Position numbers and translations under genes: made by a program. 64,000 nt of DNA from Actinobacteria bacterium UBA2279 (GTDB lineage Bacteria > Actinomycetota > Coriobacteriia > Anaerosomatales > Anaerosomataceae): assembly GCA_002347365.1 (NCBI GenBank), contig DDWT01000013.1, positions 47,433 through 111,432 of the forward strand, read 5' to 3'. A model generated the notes under the pieces. It had not been told where the DNA came from. It saw only the letters and a program-made list of their open reading frames with translations, and did not search any database. Shown here piece after piece: positions 49,807-59,359 of the stretch. Each line of letters starts with the position of its first letter. Within the stretch, counting starts at the first letter, position 1.

Positions 49807-50145
49807 CTAGTGCCTGGTCTCCGAGTCAGCGAGCAGGAACTCCTCGGCAAGTGACCCGTCCGTGAAACACTCCCAGAACGTGTCCAGACACCATTCCTCG
49901 ATGGTGGCCATGACCGGCTCAGAGGCCAGTACGGCAAAGCGGCCACCAGCCGGTATCTCCTTCGAGGCGATGAACAGAGCAGCGAGCACTGGTCCGTCGA
50001 TATGATCAAGCCCGCCGAGGTCCACAAGGATCCGCGGTTCGGAATCGAGGAATGCCGAGGCCAGAGCAACTCGCAGCTCGACGAGTGCCGAGGCATCGGC
50101 GCGCGCGAGTTCGATGACGGTTATGCGTGCATCGGTCTCATGCAT
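49807..50145 (-). CDS. STAS-domain (anti-sigma antagonist-like) protein
   Basis: About 112 residues. ARITVIELARADASALVELR then VDLGGLDHIDGPVLAALFIA is the STAS fold, with DHIDG at the site where the phosphorylatable Ser normally lies (here Asp-Gly, so likely not phosphorylated). Such domains partner anti-sigma kinases or transporters. The ATG at 50145 has GGAGCT upstream. The neighbouring regulator gene lies 176 bp upstream on the same strand. Confidence 0.75.
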   Translation of the reverse strand: MHETDARITVIELARADASALVELRVALASAFLDSEPRILVDLGGLDHIDGPVLAALFIASKEIPAGGRFAVLASEPVMATIEEWCLDTFWECFTDGSLAEEFLLADSETRH

Positions 50146-50321
50146 GGGTAGCTCCAGGCTGGAGGGGCAACACGTTCGGTGCCGGCCGAATCGGTTGTGA
50201 GTTGCTCCCTTTATGCACGTTGCACCGGCCATCGACAATGAACCATACGGGCACCGTAACGGGCTTGTGCATAGTACTTTCGGACATTCCTGTAGAAATA
50301 CATGCACTTTATGCGCTCACT

Positions 50322-50984
50322 CTAGTCGCCTGGATTCAACAACCCGCGGCGAAACGCCTCCGCTACCATCTGACTGCGACTACAGGCACCGAGTTTGCGG
50401 AAGATGTTCGCGAGGTGGTTTTTCACGGTGCTTTCCGAGATGCCGCAGTCGGATGCAACGCTGTTGTTGGTGCCGCCATTGGCGATCAGCCGCACTATCT
50501 CGAGCTCCCGGACGGTCAGCAGGCCGTTGGTACTCTTGTCCCCCGCCACCCGGCCGGGTCCCACCTCCTGATAGCGCAGCAGCACGAGGCGCTGGATGGC
50601 CGGTGACAACGCCGCTCCGAAAAGCGCGACTTGGAGAACCGCTTCCACCACATCCGAGAGTTGCGCGTCATCGGGAATGTAGCCGCTGGCGCCCTCGCAC
50701 AGCGCCCAGAGAGCTACGTCAAGATGTCCGCCCAAGACGACGACCTTGACCTTCGCCGAAGCCTCAAGAGCGTCTCGCACAGGCTGACACGTGGGATCGT
50801 CGGCAAGCAGGGTGCCTTCGATCAGGACGACGGAGGCACGGCTCTTGCGAACAGCAGCAGCGACATCGGGGACATGCGTGAGTACTCCGACGGCGTTGAT
50901 GCCGGTCTCACGGCCGAGCGCTGTTGCCAGCGCCTCGATGCTCGCTCGCTGAGCTCCGACGACCAGTACGCGGGCTGCGTCCAT
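50322..50984 (-). CDS. LuxR-type regulator with a receiver domain lacking the phosphorylation site
   Basis: About 220 residues. N-terminal receiver-like domain: ARVLVVGAQRASIEALATAL, where the usual acidic pair is missing (VGAQ), and SVVLIEGTLLADD, where Asp at the phosphorylation site is Glu; the C-terminal LuxR domain LLTVRELEIVRLIANGGTNN with SVASDCGISESTVKNHLANI is intact. It thus resembles an atypical response regulator controlled without phosphate transfer. The ATG at 50984 (MDAARVL) follows GGTGTCGGGG. The next gene downstream encodes a STAS protein. Confidence 0.85.
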   Translation of the reverse strand: MDAARVLVVGAQRASIEALATALGRETGINAVGVLTHVPDVAAAVRKSRASVVLIEGTLLADDPTCQPVRDALEASAKVKVVVLGGHLDVALWALCEGASGYIPDDAQLSDVVEAVLQVALFGAALSPAIQRLVLLRYQEVGPGRVAGDKSTNGLLTVRELEIVRLIANGGTNNSVASDCGISESTVKNHLANIFRKLGACSRSQMVAEAFRRGLLNPGD

Positions 50985-51148
50985 CCCCGACACCACCTTA
51001 GTGGGTCGTCCATGGGACTGCACGTCAAAGACGTGGCACCTCTGGGCGGCTCATTTATGCCGATTGTCAGCGTCTTACACCGTTAATAATCGGCACCGTA
51101 CCGCTTGTCCTTAATACCTAGGCACAGACTGGTGGTTGCCCGGGTGGA

Positions 51149-52438
51149 CTACATGCGTCCTTCCCAGCGGCGCATGATGGTCTGCTCGCGGCTCGGACCC
51201 ACGGCGATCATCGCGACCGGCACCTCGGCCAGATCCTCGATGAACGTGATGTAGTCGCGCGCCTCTGTAGGCAGCTCCTCGAAGGTGCGGCACTCGGTGA
51301 TGTCGGTCGTCCAGCCGGGAAGCTCCTCGTAGATCGGCTTGGCGTGGTGGAATGCCGTCTGGTGACAAGGCAGGTCGTTGTAGCGTTTGCCCTCGTACTC
51401 ATAGGCGACGCACACCTTGATGGTGTCTACCGCCGAGAGGACATCGAGCTTGGTGATCACGAGATCGGTCAGGCCGTTGACCTGGACCGCATAGCGGACG
51501 ATGACGCCGTCGTACCAGCCGCAGCGGCGCTGCCTGCCGGTCGTGGTGCCGTACTCCCCGCCGATGCGGGTGAGCAGCTCGCCGGTCTCGTCATGCAGCT
51601 CCGTGGGGAACGGGCCGGAACCCACGCGCGTGATGTACGCCTTCGCGATACCGAGCACGCGATCGATCGTCCTGGGGCCGACACCCGCGCCAGTGCACGC
51701 ACCGCCTGCCGTAGGTGAGCTGGAGGTGACGAAGGGATACGTACCGTGGTCGAGGTCGAGCAGCGTGCCCTGAGCGCCCTCGAAGAGCACCCACTGGTCT
51801 GCGCGCAGCGCGCGGTTGATGACCGAGTACGTCTCAGCGATGTGCGGCTTGATACGCTCGGCGTACGCGAGGTACTCCTCGGCGATCTGGTCGACCGTGT
51901 ATGTGGGCAGCCCGTAGATCTTCTCGAGCATGTCGTTCTTCTCGGGCAGTGCGGCCTCGAGCTTCTTGCGGAAGATGTGGGGGTCGGTCAGATCCTGCAC
52001 ACGCAGGCCCATGCGCGACGCCTTGTCCTGATAGGCGGGGCCGATGCCGCGGCGTGTGGTACCTATCTCGAGGTTACCGAGGCGACGCTCGCTCGCGCCG
52101 TCGAGGTCGCGGTGGTACGGCATGATGAGGTGCGCGTTGCAGCTGATGAGCAGTCGGTGGGTCGACAGACCGTCGGCTTCGAGGCGGTCCATCTCCTCGA
52201 GCAGCACCTTGGGGTCGATGACGCACCCGTTGCCGATGACCGGTGTGATGTGCGGATACATGATGCCCGAAGGGATCAGATGCAGCTTGAGCGTACGTCC
52301 GCCATGGATGACGGTGTGTCCTGCGTTGTTGCCGCCCTGGAAGCGAACGACGTAGTCCATGTCATCCGCGATGAGGTCGGTGATCTTGCCCTTGCCTTCG
52401 TCGCCCCACTGGGCGCCGACGAGCACGATGCCGGCCAT
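51149..52438 (-). CDS. purA: Adenylosuccinate synthase
   Basis: About 429 residues. GAQWGDEGKGKITDLIADDM is the GTP-binding loop, VRFQGGNNAGHTVIHGG the IMP site, then TTRRGIGPAYQDKASRMGLR and QGTLLDLDHGTYPFVTSSSP, TAGGACTGAGVGP. All standard. It makes adenylosuccinate from IMP and aspartate. The ATG at 52438 follows CAGGAG. The region 52439-52722, 284 bp upstream, has no recognisable gene. Confidence 0.97.
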   Translation of the reverse strand: MAGIVLVGAQWGDEGKGKITDLIADDMDYVVRFQGGNNAGHTVIHGGRTLKLHLIPSGIMYPHITPVIGNGCVIDPKVLLEEMDRLEADGLSTHRLLISCNAHLIMPYHRDLDGASERRLGNLEIGTTRRGIGPAYQDKASRMGLRVQDLTDPHIFRKKLEAALPEKNDMLEKIYGLPTYTVDQIAEEYLAYAERIKPHIAETYSVINRALRADQWVLFEGAQGTLLDLDHGTYPFVTSSSPTAGGACTGAGVGPRTIDRVLGIAKAYITRVGSGPFPTELHDETGELLTRIGGEYGTTTGRQRRCGWYDGVIVRYAVQVNGLTDLVITKLDVLSAVDTIKVCVAYEYEGKRYNDLPCHQTAFHHAKPIYEELPGWTTDITECRTFEELPTEARDYITFIEDLAEVPVAMIAVGPSREQTIMRRWEGRM

Positions 52439-52722
52439 GCGATGCAACTCCTGCCGAATGCTCGGTCCCGCGGACCCTTGCCGCCGCTCCCGGACCGGGC
52501 GCGCCGACTTCCCTGGACGGCGCGCGCAGCGTCTCCCCGTGCGGGGTGTGGACGCTGGGTTAGTATGCCTGACGAGCACGATTCGCGCTAGTGCATAGCG
52601 CGTGAGGCGGTACCGTTCGTCCGATGAGTGGAACCTTTCTCTCGGTGAGCGCATCATAGTAAGTACGAGGCCGTTTCGGGGCCGACGGCGGGAGGTCGTC
52701 GGCCGCAGCAGGGAGGTAGGAC

Positions 52723-53385
52723 ATGGAGAGCTCAAGACTCACTCGACTCGTGGCGCTCGCGCTCGCGCTCGTCATGATCTTCACGCTGTCCGTGCTTGGC
52801 GGGTGCAAGAAGGACGACGCCGACACAACGGACGGATCTGCGGCCGAGGGAACGTGGCCCGAAGGCGAGGGGCCGGCCGAGGGCGAGACAGACACTGATA
52901 ACGGCACCGGCGTGGATGAGCCTGTCCCGGCCGACGCAGAACCGCTGCCCGATATCGTGGTGCGGCTCTACTGGGTCGAGGCCGGAGAGAACGCCCTCGG
53001 CATCGAGCGCACGCTTCCCGGTACCCAGGCCGTTGCGACTGCGGCGATGAACGCGCTGCTCGCAGGTCCGACAGCCGCCGAGCAGGCCACCTGGCCTGCG
53101 ATCAGTAGCGCGATTCCTGCCGGCACCAAGCTGCTCGGACTGACCATCAGCGGAGGCATCGCGAAGGTCGACCTGTCGGACACGTTCGATGACGGGGGCG
53201 GCACGTTCGGTGTCACGGCACGGCTTGCACAGGTCGTCTACACGCTCACACAGTTCTCCACCGTCGACGCGGTCGACTTCTACATGGAGGGCGTGAAGGT
53301 CGAGATGTTCAGCAGCGAGGGGCTGATCCTCAATCACCCGCAGAAAGCCTCGGACTACTACAGCCTGCTGCCGATAGACGCGTAG
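52723..53385 (+). CDS. GerMN-domain lipoprotein
   Basis: About 220 residues. Lipobox VLGGC follows a signal helix (LALALVMIFTLSVLGGC), then an acidic Gly/Glu linker and a GerMN (GerM C-terminal) domain: IVVRLYWVEAGENALGIERT, ALLAGPTAAEQATWPAISSA, LLGLTISGGIAKVDLS, VVYTLTQFSTVDAVDFYMEG. GerMN is a small beta domain found in envelope proteins of sporulating and other Gram-positive bacteria. GGGAGGTAGGAC precedes the ATG. Confidence 0.88.
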   Translation: MESSRLTRLVALALALVMIFTLSVLGGCKKDDADTTDGSAAEGTWPEGEGPAEGETDTDNGTGVDEPVPADAEPLPDIVVRLYWVEAGENALGIERTLPGTQAVATAAMNALLAGPTAAEQATWPAISSAIPAGTKLLGLTISGGIAKVDLSDTFDDGGGTFGVTARLAQVVYTLTQFSTVDAVDFYMEGVKVEMFSSEGLILNHPQKASDYYSLLPIDA

Positions 53386-53426
53386 GAGCGCCGCACGCAG
53401 CGCGGCGGCCGTAAGAGGGGGGTCTC

Positions 53427-54095
53427 ATGGCTGGGGTCGAAGGACCGGTCACGGTACAGGAGGCGCGTGGGCTGCTCGGCTTTCTGCGCAAGTTGATGAA
53501 CGCACCCGAGCTCACCGCCGAGATGGGATGCGCTATTGCCGGTGGCGTGACCGTTGTTGCGATGGCGTTCACTGCGGTGCTGATCTTCATCGCAGTGAAC
53601 ACGCTGGGCGCAGACAAGCCGGTCCAGACGAACCCCGAGCCACCGCCGTCACAGACGCAGCCGACCGATCAGCCCGCCGTCACGGATCCGCCCGAGTACA
53701 CCAACCCCGAGCCGGATGTGCCGCCGAGTACGCTATCCGCCAGCTGGGACCTTGCCATCGAGGTCAACGGCGAATGGCAGGGAGGCGTGCAGCTGAGGCT
53801 TGAGGGAGACTCCGCATCGGGTGATGCGACACTGCTGCTGGAGCCAGCGGGGATGGGCAGCTACACGCTGGACGAGGACGGCATCCTCACCGCCACTCTC
53901 CAGCGCGAGTATCCCGTGGATACGAGCGTGGGGACCAAGTGGGTGACCGAGTCCATCGTCATCAGCGCCGCTATCCTCGGCGACATCCACCTCGAGGGCA
54001 ATATGACGCGCGATGATTGGAAGGTCTACAGCGACGGCACGGTGGAGCGGCGGGGCACCCTCACCTACCCGCTGCAGGGAAACCTGCTGCAGTAG
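53427..54095 (+). CDS. Membrane-anchored extracytoplasmic protein, unknown
   Basis: About 222 residues. A short cytoplasmic region (MAGVEGPVTVQEARGLLGFL), one membrane helix (VVAMAFTAVLIFIAVNTLGA), a Pro/Gln/Thr-rich linker (PEPPPSQTQPTDQPAVTDPP) and an extracytoplasmic beta domain starting SASWDLAIEVNGEWQGGVQL. The domain resembles DUF-type lipocalin-like wall proteins only in outline. AGAGGGGGG precedes the ATG. 41 bp after the GerMN lipoprotein, so probably one operon. Confidence 0.7.
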   Translation: MAGVEGPVTVQEARGLLGFLRKLMNAPELTAEMGCAIAGGVTVVAMAFTAVLIFIAVNTLGADKPVQTNPEPPPSQTQPTDQPAVTDPPEYTNPEPDVPPSTLSASWDLAIEVNGEWQGGVQLRLEGDSASGDATLLLEPAGMGSYTLDEDGILTATLQREYPVDTSVGTKWVTESIVISAAILGDIHLEGNMTRDDWKVYSDGTVERRGTLTYPLQGNLLQ

Positions 54096-54137
54096 GCCTG
54101 CTCATCGTCATCACCCGCAAGGGTCCGCACGCCGGTG

Positions 54138-56888
54138 CTACTGGACCTGTACCGCCGGATCGCTGGCCGAGATGTCTTCAAGCACCGCAAGGAGAAGCTG
54201 CTTGCGTAGCTCGTTGACGATGCTGAGTACGACTCCCTCCTGCCACGCCGCGACCTGTGCAGGATTCAGCTGGACCGGGGGCGGAACGACACGGGGTTCC
54301 CGCCCCGCCATGTATACCTGTGCAAACGTCTTGGCGACATCTGCGGAACGCGAACCCGCTGCAAGAGCGATCTCCACGAGCCGATCACGCCGCGCCGGCG
54401 CTGCCTGCGCCAGTGCGAGCGCGCCCTCCACACACAGCGCAGCGAGCGCGTCGTCAGAGAGCCGCAACGTGTACTGCCGGTTGCCTATGCTCCACGTACG
54501 CCCCTTGACCACGAGTTCGTCATGAGTCCACGGGATGACGTAACTTCCGACGACCTCGGGGTCGGCAACAAGGACTCCGAAGGCCCGCTTCAACACTCCC
54601 TGCCGAAGCGTGTCATTCTGCAGGACCATGTCATTGGGTTTGATGGCCTCCCACATCTGGACCATCGCACTCCGCGCGGGCTCCCACTCCCTCCCGCTCC
54701 ACGCCACAAGCGCCGGCAGGAGGGCCTCGTCCAATGCGGCATACCTGAAGTCAGTCTGGGTACGCACGTATTCCGGGAACAGCTTCTCGTCGAATCCGGC
54801 AGTGCCCACCGCGGGCAGATCGGCGATTCCGAAGACGGGATTGTGCCGACAGTACTCGTCAAAGCTCTCGGCGCTCGGGATCATCTCACTCGACAGCAAC
54901 CCTTTGCGCACCTGCGGCATCGCCTGCGCTGCATCCCAGTTCCGCCACAGGCAGCCCGGAATCGTGTGCGCTCCGTTGCCGGTGATCTTCACGAGGTGCT
55001 CGGCACGCTTCTCGGCGGTGCCAAGTGCGAGGAAGCGTTCGACCGAGTGCTCTTCGAACCGTTCGGCAGGCAGAAGCGCCAAGACGTCGTCTCCGCCGGC
55101 GGAGAGCAGCGAACGCACGACCGCCTCGCGCCGCTCGCCCCCGCCCAGACGGTCTGCCAGCTCCAGAACCTCTTTCGCGAACCCTCGCGCTGCAACCGTC
55201 ACCAGATACAGGGTCAGCGCGGCGTCGCGGTGTCCGGCCTCGGCCATCTTCGCAGGGTCAGGTCCCCACCTCTTCTTCTTGACCGACGAAAGCGCCTGCG
55301 GTGAAAGCTCTTGTTCCAGCCGCCGGTACCCGGCCTCAACGCCACCGGCCTGGACGACGAGCGCCCTGTAGATAGCCCGTACGAACGCCTGCAGATACAC
55401 CGGCGTACGGTCGACACGCTCCGCGAATCGCTCTTCAGGCAGGCACCCGAAGGTGACTGCGTCACGGAGCGTGCGCTCGATGATCCCGAACCGCAGAAAC
55501 ACGTTCCCGAGCTGCTGCAGAGTGGCTATCGTTGCCCAATCGTACACACCCTCGAGGGCGAGCCACGCCTCGTCGCAGCGGTGCTCCGCAGACAGCGACA
55601 TGACCAGCCGCTCCATCGAGTCGAGTGATGGCTTCAGGTTCTTGCCGATCGGTTGCGTGCTGACAGCGGCAACGATCTCATCCCCGATGACCGGCACGAA
55701 TTCGGATGGCAGGTGCGGTACCGTCTGGCCCGCACGCAAGAGCACGACCGCAAGATGAGCAGCGTGCTTGGGCTTCACGACACCGCCCAGCATGCGCCAT
55801 TCGTCCTGAGTGAGTGCCTGCTGCGCCTGCATGCGCTTGATGAGCTGCTCGCGTGCGTTGCCAGAAGTGAGGCCTAAGAGTCGTATCACCTGTCCTCGAT
55901 CGAGGCTGAGCCAGGCATCGCCGAGCGCGGCGTACACCCGCTTCTTCCCGAACGGCATCTTGCGTTCGCCGAGACGGGCCTCAACGCTGGCGAGCCCGTT
56001 CACTGCCCCGCCCGCATCAGCAGCTATCTGTCCCTTTGCGGCAGCGATCTCAGCGAGCAGCGCCGGGATCGCGCCAGACGCCTCTTTGCCGCCGGAGTCA
56101 TCGGCAAGCTCGTCAGCGAGCTCCTTGTACGCCCCCGCCTGCCCTTTAGGCAGCGCTGCCGCGACTGGAACGAGCTGCGCCCAGTAGGTGTCCACAAGGT
56201 CAGGAGCGACCATCTCGGCGATCTGACACAGGTTCAGCAGAAGCAGCGCGCGCATCTGCGGGGTGAGCGCAGTATCGCCGAGAACAGAGTCGGCCGCCTG
56301 TAGGTGAGCTGGCGCCGGCGGCGCGGGCCGCTCCGGCTTCGGCACAGGAGTGGTCTGCGGCACCGCCGACGGTTCTGGCACCGCCTCAGGTGCAGCGGCC
56401 TCGGCAACACCCGCGACCTGGTCGGACAGCGGGCTGTCGAACACGACCTGGTCCATGTCGAAGGTGTTCATGTGCCACTGCATGGCTTGCTGTGATCCAG
56501 CCTGACCCTTCGCCACGGTCTCTGTCTCGAGTTTGCGCTCCATCGTGCGAAGGTGAGCCTTGACGTGCTCGGGATGCGGAAGCCACCGATTGTAGAGAAT
56601 GCGCTCGCCATCGACCAGGATGACGAAACAACCCTCGGCGTGGGACATCTGCCGCAGCAGCCAGTAACCGCTCATGCGCAATGCCTTCTCGGGTTGCTCC
56701 AGCGGCAGGAACGCTTCAGCGCGGTACGGACTCGAAGGGTCGTCCTCCACCAACAAGTAGTGCACCAGAAACGCTCCGGCAGGCGTCTGCGACCACACGG
56801 GTTCCCACATCGCGCGTGACCGGTCACTTAGCCCGGCGGCCATCTCGCTGGCTGCGACGGGGCGCAGTACCGCAGGGACGGACTTCAC
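54138..56888 (-). CDS. Large cytoplasmic protein of unknown function
   Basis: About 916 residues, no membrane segment. Start is a GTG without clear ribosome site; ATG at about 56843 (MAAGLSDRSRA) is possible. The first 145 residues (AGAFLVHYLLVEDDPSSPYR, AEGCFVILVDGERILYNRWL) form a globular domain; a Pro/Ala-rich linker of about 45 follows; the rest is alpha-helical, with stretches like ALLLLNLCQIAEMVAPDLVD and ERLVMSLSAEHRCDEAWLAL resembling helical repeats. The C-terminal part contains many Ala/Leu helices. 27 bp after a zinc-ribbon protein, so the two are linked. No family recognised. Confidence 0.65.
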   Translation of the reverse strand: MKSVPAVLRPVAASEMAAGLSDRSRAMWEPVWSQTPAGAFLVHYLLVEDDPSSPYRAEAFLPLEQPEKALRMSGYWLLRQMSHAEGCFVILVDGERILYNRWLPHPEHVKAHLRTMERKLETETVAKGQAGSQQAMQWHMNTFDMDQVVFDSPLSDQVAGVAEAAAPEAVPEPSAVPQTTPVPKPERPAPPAPAHLQAADSVLGDTALTPQMRALLLLNLCQIAEMVAPDLVDTYWAQLVPVAAALPKGQAGAYKELADELADDSGGKEASGAIPALLAEIAAAKGQIAADAGGAVNGLASVEARLGERKMPFGKKRVYAALGDAWLSLDRGQVIRLLGLTSGNAREQLIKRMQAQQALTQDEWRMLGGVVKPKHAAHLAVVLLRAGQTVPHLPSEFVPVIGDEIVAAVSTQPIGKNLKPSLDSMERLVMSLSAEHRCDEAWLALEGVYDWATIATLQQLGNVFLRFGIIERTLRDAVTFGCLPEERFAERVDRTPVYLQAFVRAIYRALVVQAGGVEAGYRRLEQELSPQALSSVKKKRWGPDPAKMAEAGHRDAALTLYLVTVAARGFAKEVLELADRLGGGERREAVVRSLLSAGGDDVLALLPAERFEEHSVERFLALGTAEKRAEHLVKITGNGAHTIPGCLWRNWDAAQAMPQVRKGLLSSEMIPSAESFDEYCRHNPVFGIADLPAVGTAGFDEKLFPEYVRTQTDFRYAALDEALLPALVAWSGREWEPARSAMVQMWEAIKPNDMVLQNDTLRQGVLKRAFGVLVADPEVVGSYVIPWTHDELVVKGRTWSIGNRQYTLRLSDDALAALCVEGALALAQAAPARRDRLVEIALAAGSRSADVAKTFAQVYMAGREPRVVPPPVQLNPAQVAAWQEGVVLSIVNELRKQLLLAVLEDISASDPAVQVQ

Positions 56889-56915
56889 ACCGTCGCGGAG
56901 TATCTGGATCGATCG

Positions 56916-57488
56916 TCACTGCGCAAGATTCTCGCGCATCGCGGGCGTAAGCGCGGTTGCGCTCTCAGACCAGCGCGGAAGTGTGAATACGCTGCTCCAC
57001 TCGCCCCAGTGCTCTTTGCGCACGCGTGCCTCAAGATCATCCGGGTACCGCGCAAGGATCTCGTCGAGAGCGTCTTCGGCGGTCTTGAGCTGCATCGCGT
57101 GCGCGAGCGCGTCGGATCTGGCCACAAGTAGAGCCGGGTCTTCCGGTTTGAGCTCGAGCGCGCGGTCCAAGAGCTCGACCAGCCGCTGACCGGAGACGCT
57201 GTCCGACTGAACCATCACGGATTCGCCGACGCGCGTCACGGTTATGGCCTTGTCGGCCAGCTCCGATATCTCGGCGATGAGGCCGTCGAGGGTAAGGGTC
57301 GGCTCGGGTGCAACCTCGGGTTCAGGCGTGATGACCGGTGCTGGCTCAACCGCTACGGGTGCAGCCGTCTGGTCGGGGACGTCGTAGAGGTTGGAGAGCC
57401 ACTCCGATCCGTGACCGGACGGGCATCCTCCGCTCGCGGTCAGATACACGTACGCCCCACACTGACCGCACCATCCGGCCTTTGGCAT
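56916..57488 (-). CDS. N-terminal zinc-ribbon protein with helical-repeat tail
   Basis: About 190 residues. First 30 residues: MPKAGWCGQCGAYVYLTASG then GCPSGHGSEWLSNLYDV, a compact zinc ribbon (CxxC and C-x3-H). After a Pro/Glu linker follow helices resembling tetratricopeptide units (VELLDRALELKPEDPALLVA, TAEDALDEILARYPDDLEAR). ATG 57488 follows ACAGGAGGCGACTGTC. Probably a scaffold paired with the large protein downstream. The ribbon wording GWCGQCGAYV recurs in actinobacterial proteins of unknown function. Confidence 0.7.
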   Translation of the reverse strand: MPKAGWCGQCGAYVYLTASGGCPSGHGSEWLSNLYDVPDQTAAPVAVEPAPVITPEPEVAPEPTLTLDGLIAEISELADKAITVTRVGESVMVQSDSVSGQRLVELLDRALELKPEDPALLVARSDALAHAMQLKTAEDALDEILARYPDDLEARVRKEHWGEWSSVFTLPRWSESATALTPAMRENLAQ

Positions 57489-57599
57489 GACAGTCGCCTC
57501 CTGTTCCGAGTCGCTCCACCAAGGCGCGCCACACTCGCCTGCCGCTGCGCAAGATCTCGCTGCAGTGGGCGAGCATGCCGCCAAGGAAACTCACACGCT

Positions 57600-58781
57600 C
57601 TAGTACTCCGGTACCGCCCAGTTATGTATGTACGTGATGACCTTCAGCGCATCATCGGCTGCCTTCGCGAACTCAGCTGCGCCTAGCGAACCGGGACCAT
57701 AGCCCTCGCCATTGAAGACCTGCCGCATGATGCTCACGTGATCGTCGACAACGAATGTGTCCGGCGCGTAGCTGATGGGGCCCTGGAGCAGCGCCGCCGT
57801 CACATCGGTGTACGCTCCACCGCTGCCACCACGCTGGTACCCGTACCCGCTGCCCCCGAACGTCACGAAGTCGAAGTACTCGGGAAGCGCATTGATGCCC
57901 ATGAAGGTGTTGATGTAGACGACCTTGTCCACCGAGATGAACCCGCCCTTGTCGGCCGCCGCCGAGAGGAACGAAGCAGCGCGATCAAGGTCCGTATGCA
58001 CCCACTCTTCAGCCTGGCCCTGCCTAAGGTGGATCAGGTCGGCGCTGAGGTCTTCGCGAGTCAGCCCCGGCAGATAGCCGTTAAGCATGAGTTCACGGTA
58101 CATGGCCAGGTTCTCGCGTGGTGAGTCGATAGCCTTGGACTCGTCGCCCGTGGTGAGGAGCAGCCGGCCGGCGGGGTCGAGTGTCACGCTCCCCGCAGCG
58201 TTGAGCGCGCCTATAGCCTCTTCGTATGCAAGATCGAGGAACTCACTCGGCGCGCGCACCAGGTTCAGCCGGCCAAAGTCGACTTCCTGCGTGTACTCGG
58301 CATATGCCTCCGGCACCAGACCCTCGACATCCAACGGCACGAGGCCAAGGAACTCGGCAGGTAACGGGTCGAGGCCGAGTGCTGTGGCCTCCTCGTCACT
58401 GATTGCGATGGGCTGCCAAAAGCCGATCTCCTCCGCTGGCGTCGCGACAGGGTAGAGCGGCGTGAGACCATCCTCGCTCCACACCCATGTGTACGGCAGC
58501 GGCTCGCCGTTGTCGTTGCGAACGATGACGTAGAGATCTCCGTAGAGATCTCCCATCGCAATGCCGGGTTCATCGTTCTGGCGACCCGGCGTCAGATCGT
58601 GATCACCTTCCGGTCCGCCCCAATCCGGACGGTCCGAGTCCTCGGTCGGCTCGTCCCCTGTCACGACCGGGTCTTCCGGCGTCGGCATGGTCTCCCCCCC
58701 GCCGAAGCCTCCTTGCGCCACCGCTGCCATGGGGACGCACAGGAGCAGAACAAGCACGAAAGCGAACAGGTTCCTCCTCAT
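57600..58781 (-). CDS. Exported protein of unknown function
   Basis: About 393 residues. Signal peptide (NLFAFVLVLLLCVPMAAVAQ), a Gly/Asp/Glu-rich linker (PTPEDPVVTGDEPTEDSDRP), then a folded domain rich in aromatic residues (PYTWVWSEDGLTPLYPVATP; FVTFGGSGYGYQRGGSGGAY). The C-terminal half includes DVTAALLQGPISYAPDTFVV. No motif recognised. Two Gly-rich stretches may be flexible linkers. GGGGAG precedes the ATG at 58781. Confidence 0.7.
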   Translation of the reverse strand: MRRNLFAFVLVLLLCVPMAAVAQGGFGGGETMPTPEDPVVTGDEPTEDSDRPDWGGPEGDHDLTPGRQNDEPGIAMGDLYGDLYVIVRNDNGEPLPYTWVWSEDGLTPLYPVATPAEEIGFWQPIAISDEEATALGLDPLPAEFLGLVPLDVEGLVPEAYAEYTQEVDFGRLNLVRAPSEFLDLAYEEAIGALNAAGSVTLDPAGRLLLTTGDESKAIDSPRENLAMYRELMLNGYLPGLTREDLSADLIHLRQGQAEEWVHTDLDRAASFLSAAADKGGFISVDKVVYINTFMGINALPEYFDFVTFGGSGYGYQRGGSGGAYTDVTAALLQGPISYAPDTFVVDDHVSIMRQVFNGEGYGPGSLGAAEFAKAADDALKVITYIHNWAVPEY

Positions 58782-59106
58782 TTCCGACTCCCCCTCAACC
58801 CAAACGGCACGCTTGAGCGGCCTCGGCGCGGCGAACGCGCTCAAAGACCAGGATGTGAGTCGGTCTCACCGCTGGCTCGTGCCGGAGACAGGTGACCGTC
58901 ATGATCTTCCGGCATTCATCGCCCCCCACGACCCTGACGGGTCGCTCCCTTATGGAAGTGAGTACCCTCAGGCATCGGGAAAACCCTGCATGAACCGACG
59001 AACGGTTAGATGTGCTGCACGGCGCGACGTCTACGCGCGCTCATCGGCGTAAGAAGACCGCCGGCCGCACTCATGGAAACGGTGTCACCTGCGGCAGAGC
59101 CGGCTA
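58782..59106. other. 325-bp stretch without a supported gene
   Basis: Between the exported protein and the small protein gene. It contains several short inverted repeats, for example CGACCC-TGAC-GGGTCG near 58930-58945 and GCCGGA...TCCGGC near 58877-58910, but no ribosome-site-linked frame. The plus-strand and minus-strand frames here show no conserved protein pattern. It may be the 5' leader of the exported-protein gene. Confidence 0.4.
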
Positions 59107-59358
59107 TCAGCAGGCGGAGCCGAGCAGCACTGCGGTGGCCTGCTGGTGCCGCAAGGCGAGCAGCGCCTCGACGCTATCACCGCGCTCCGTGATCGCATCG
59201 GCGAGGGCTGCGTCGCCGACCACGTGCTCGACCCAGAAGCGAACGCCCTCCGGGTCCAGGGACGAGACTGGGACGGCAAGTCTCGCGATGCTTCCGTCGT
59301 CTTCGATATGCTCCACAAGACGCTGTGCAACTTCGAGCGTCGGTTGCTGCATACCCAC
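59107..59358 (-). CDS. Small protein related to the AOR-linked small protein
   Basis: About 84 residues. VRFWVEHVVGDAALADAITE lines up with LLVKWVTDVFGDTELAAAIQ of the protein encoded at 60682-61080, and both carry SxxxxLLxx near the C terminus. GAGGA lies nine bases before the GTG chosen, which overlaps the stop of the radical SAM gene. The gene lacks the 50-residue N-terminal extension of its relative. Probably a partner or adaptor in the same redox operon; no catalytic motif. Confidence 0.65.
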   Translation of the reverse strand: MGMQQPTLEVAQRLVEHIEDDGSIARLAVPVSSLDPEGVRFWVEHVVGDAALADAITERGDSVEALLALRHQQATAVLLGSAC

Positions 59359-59359
59359 T

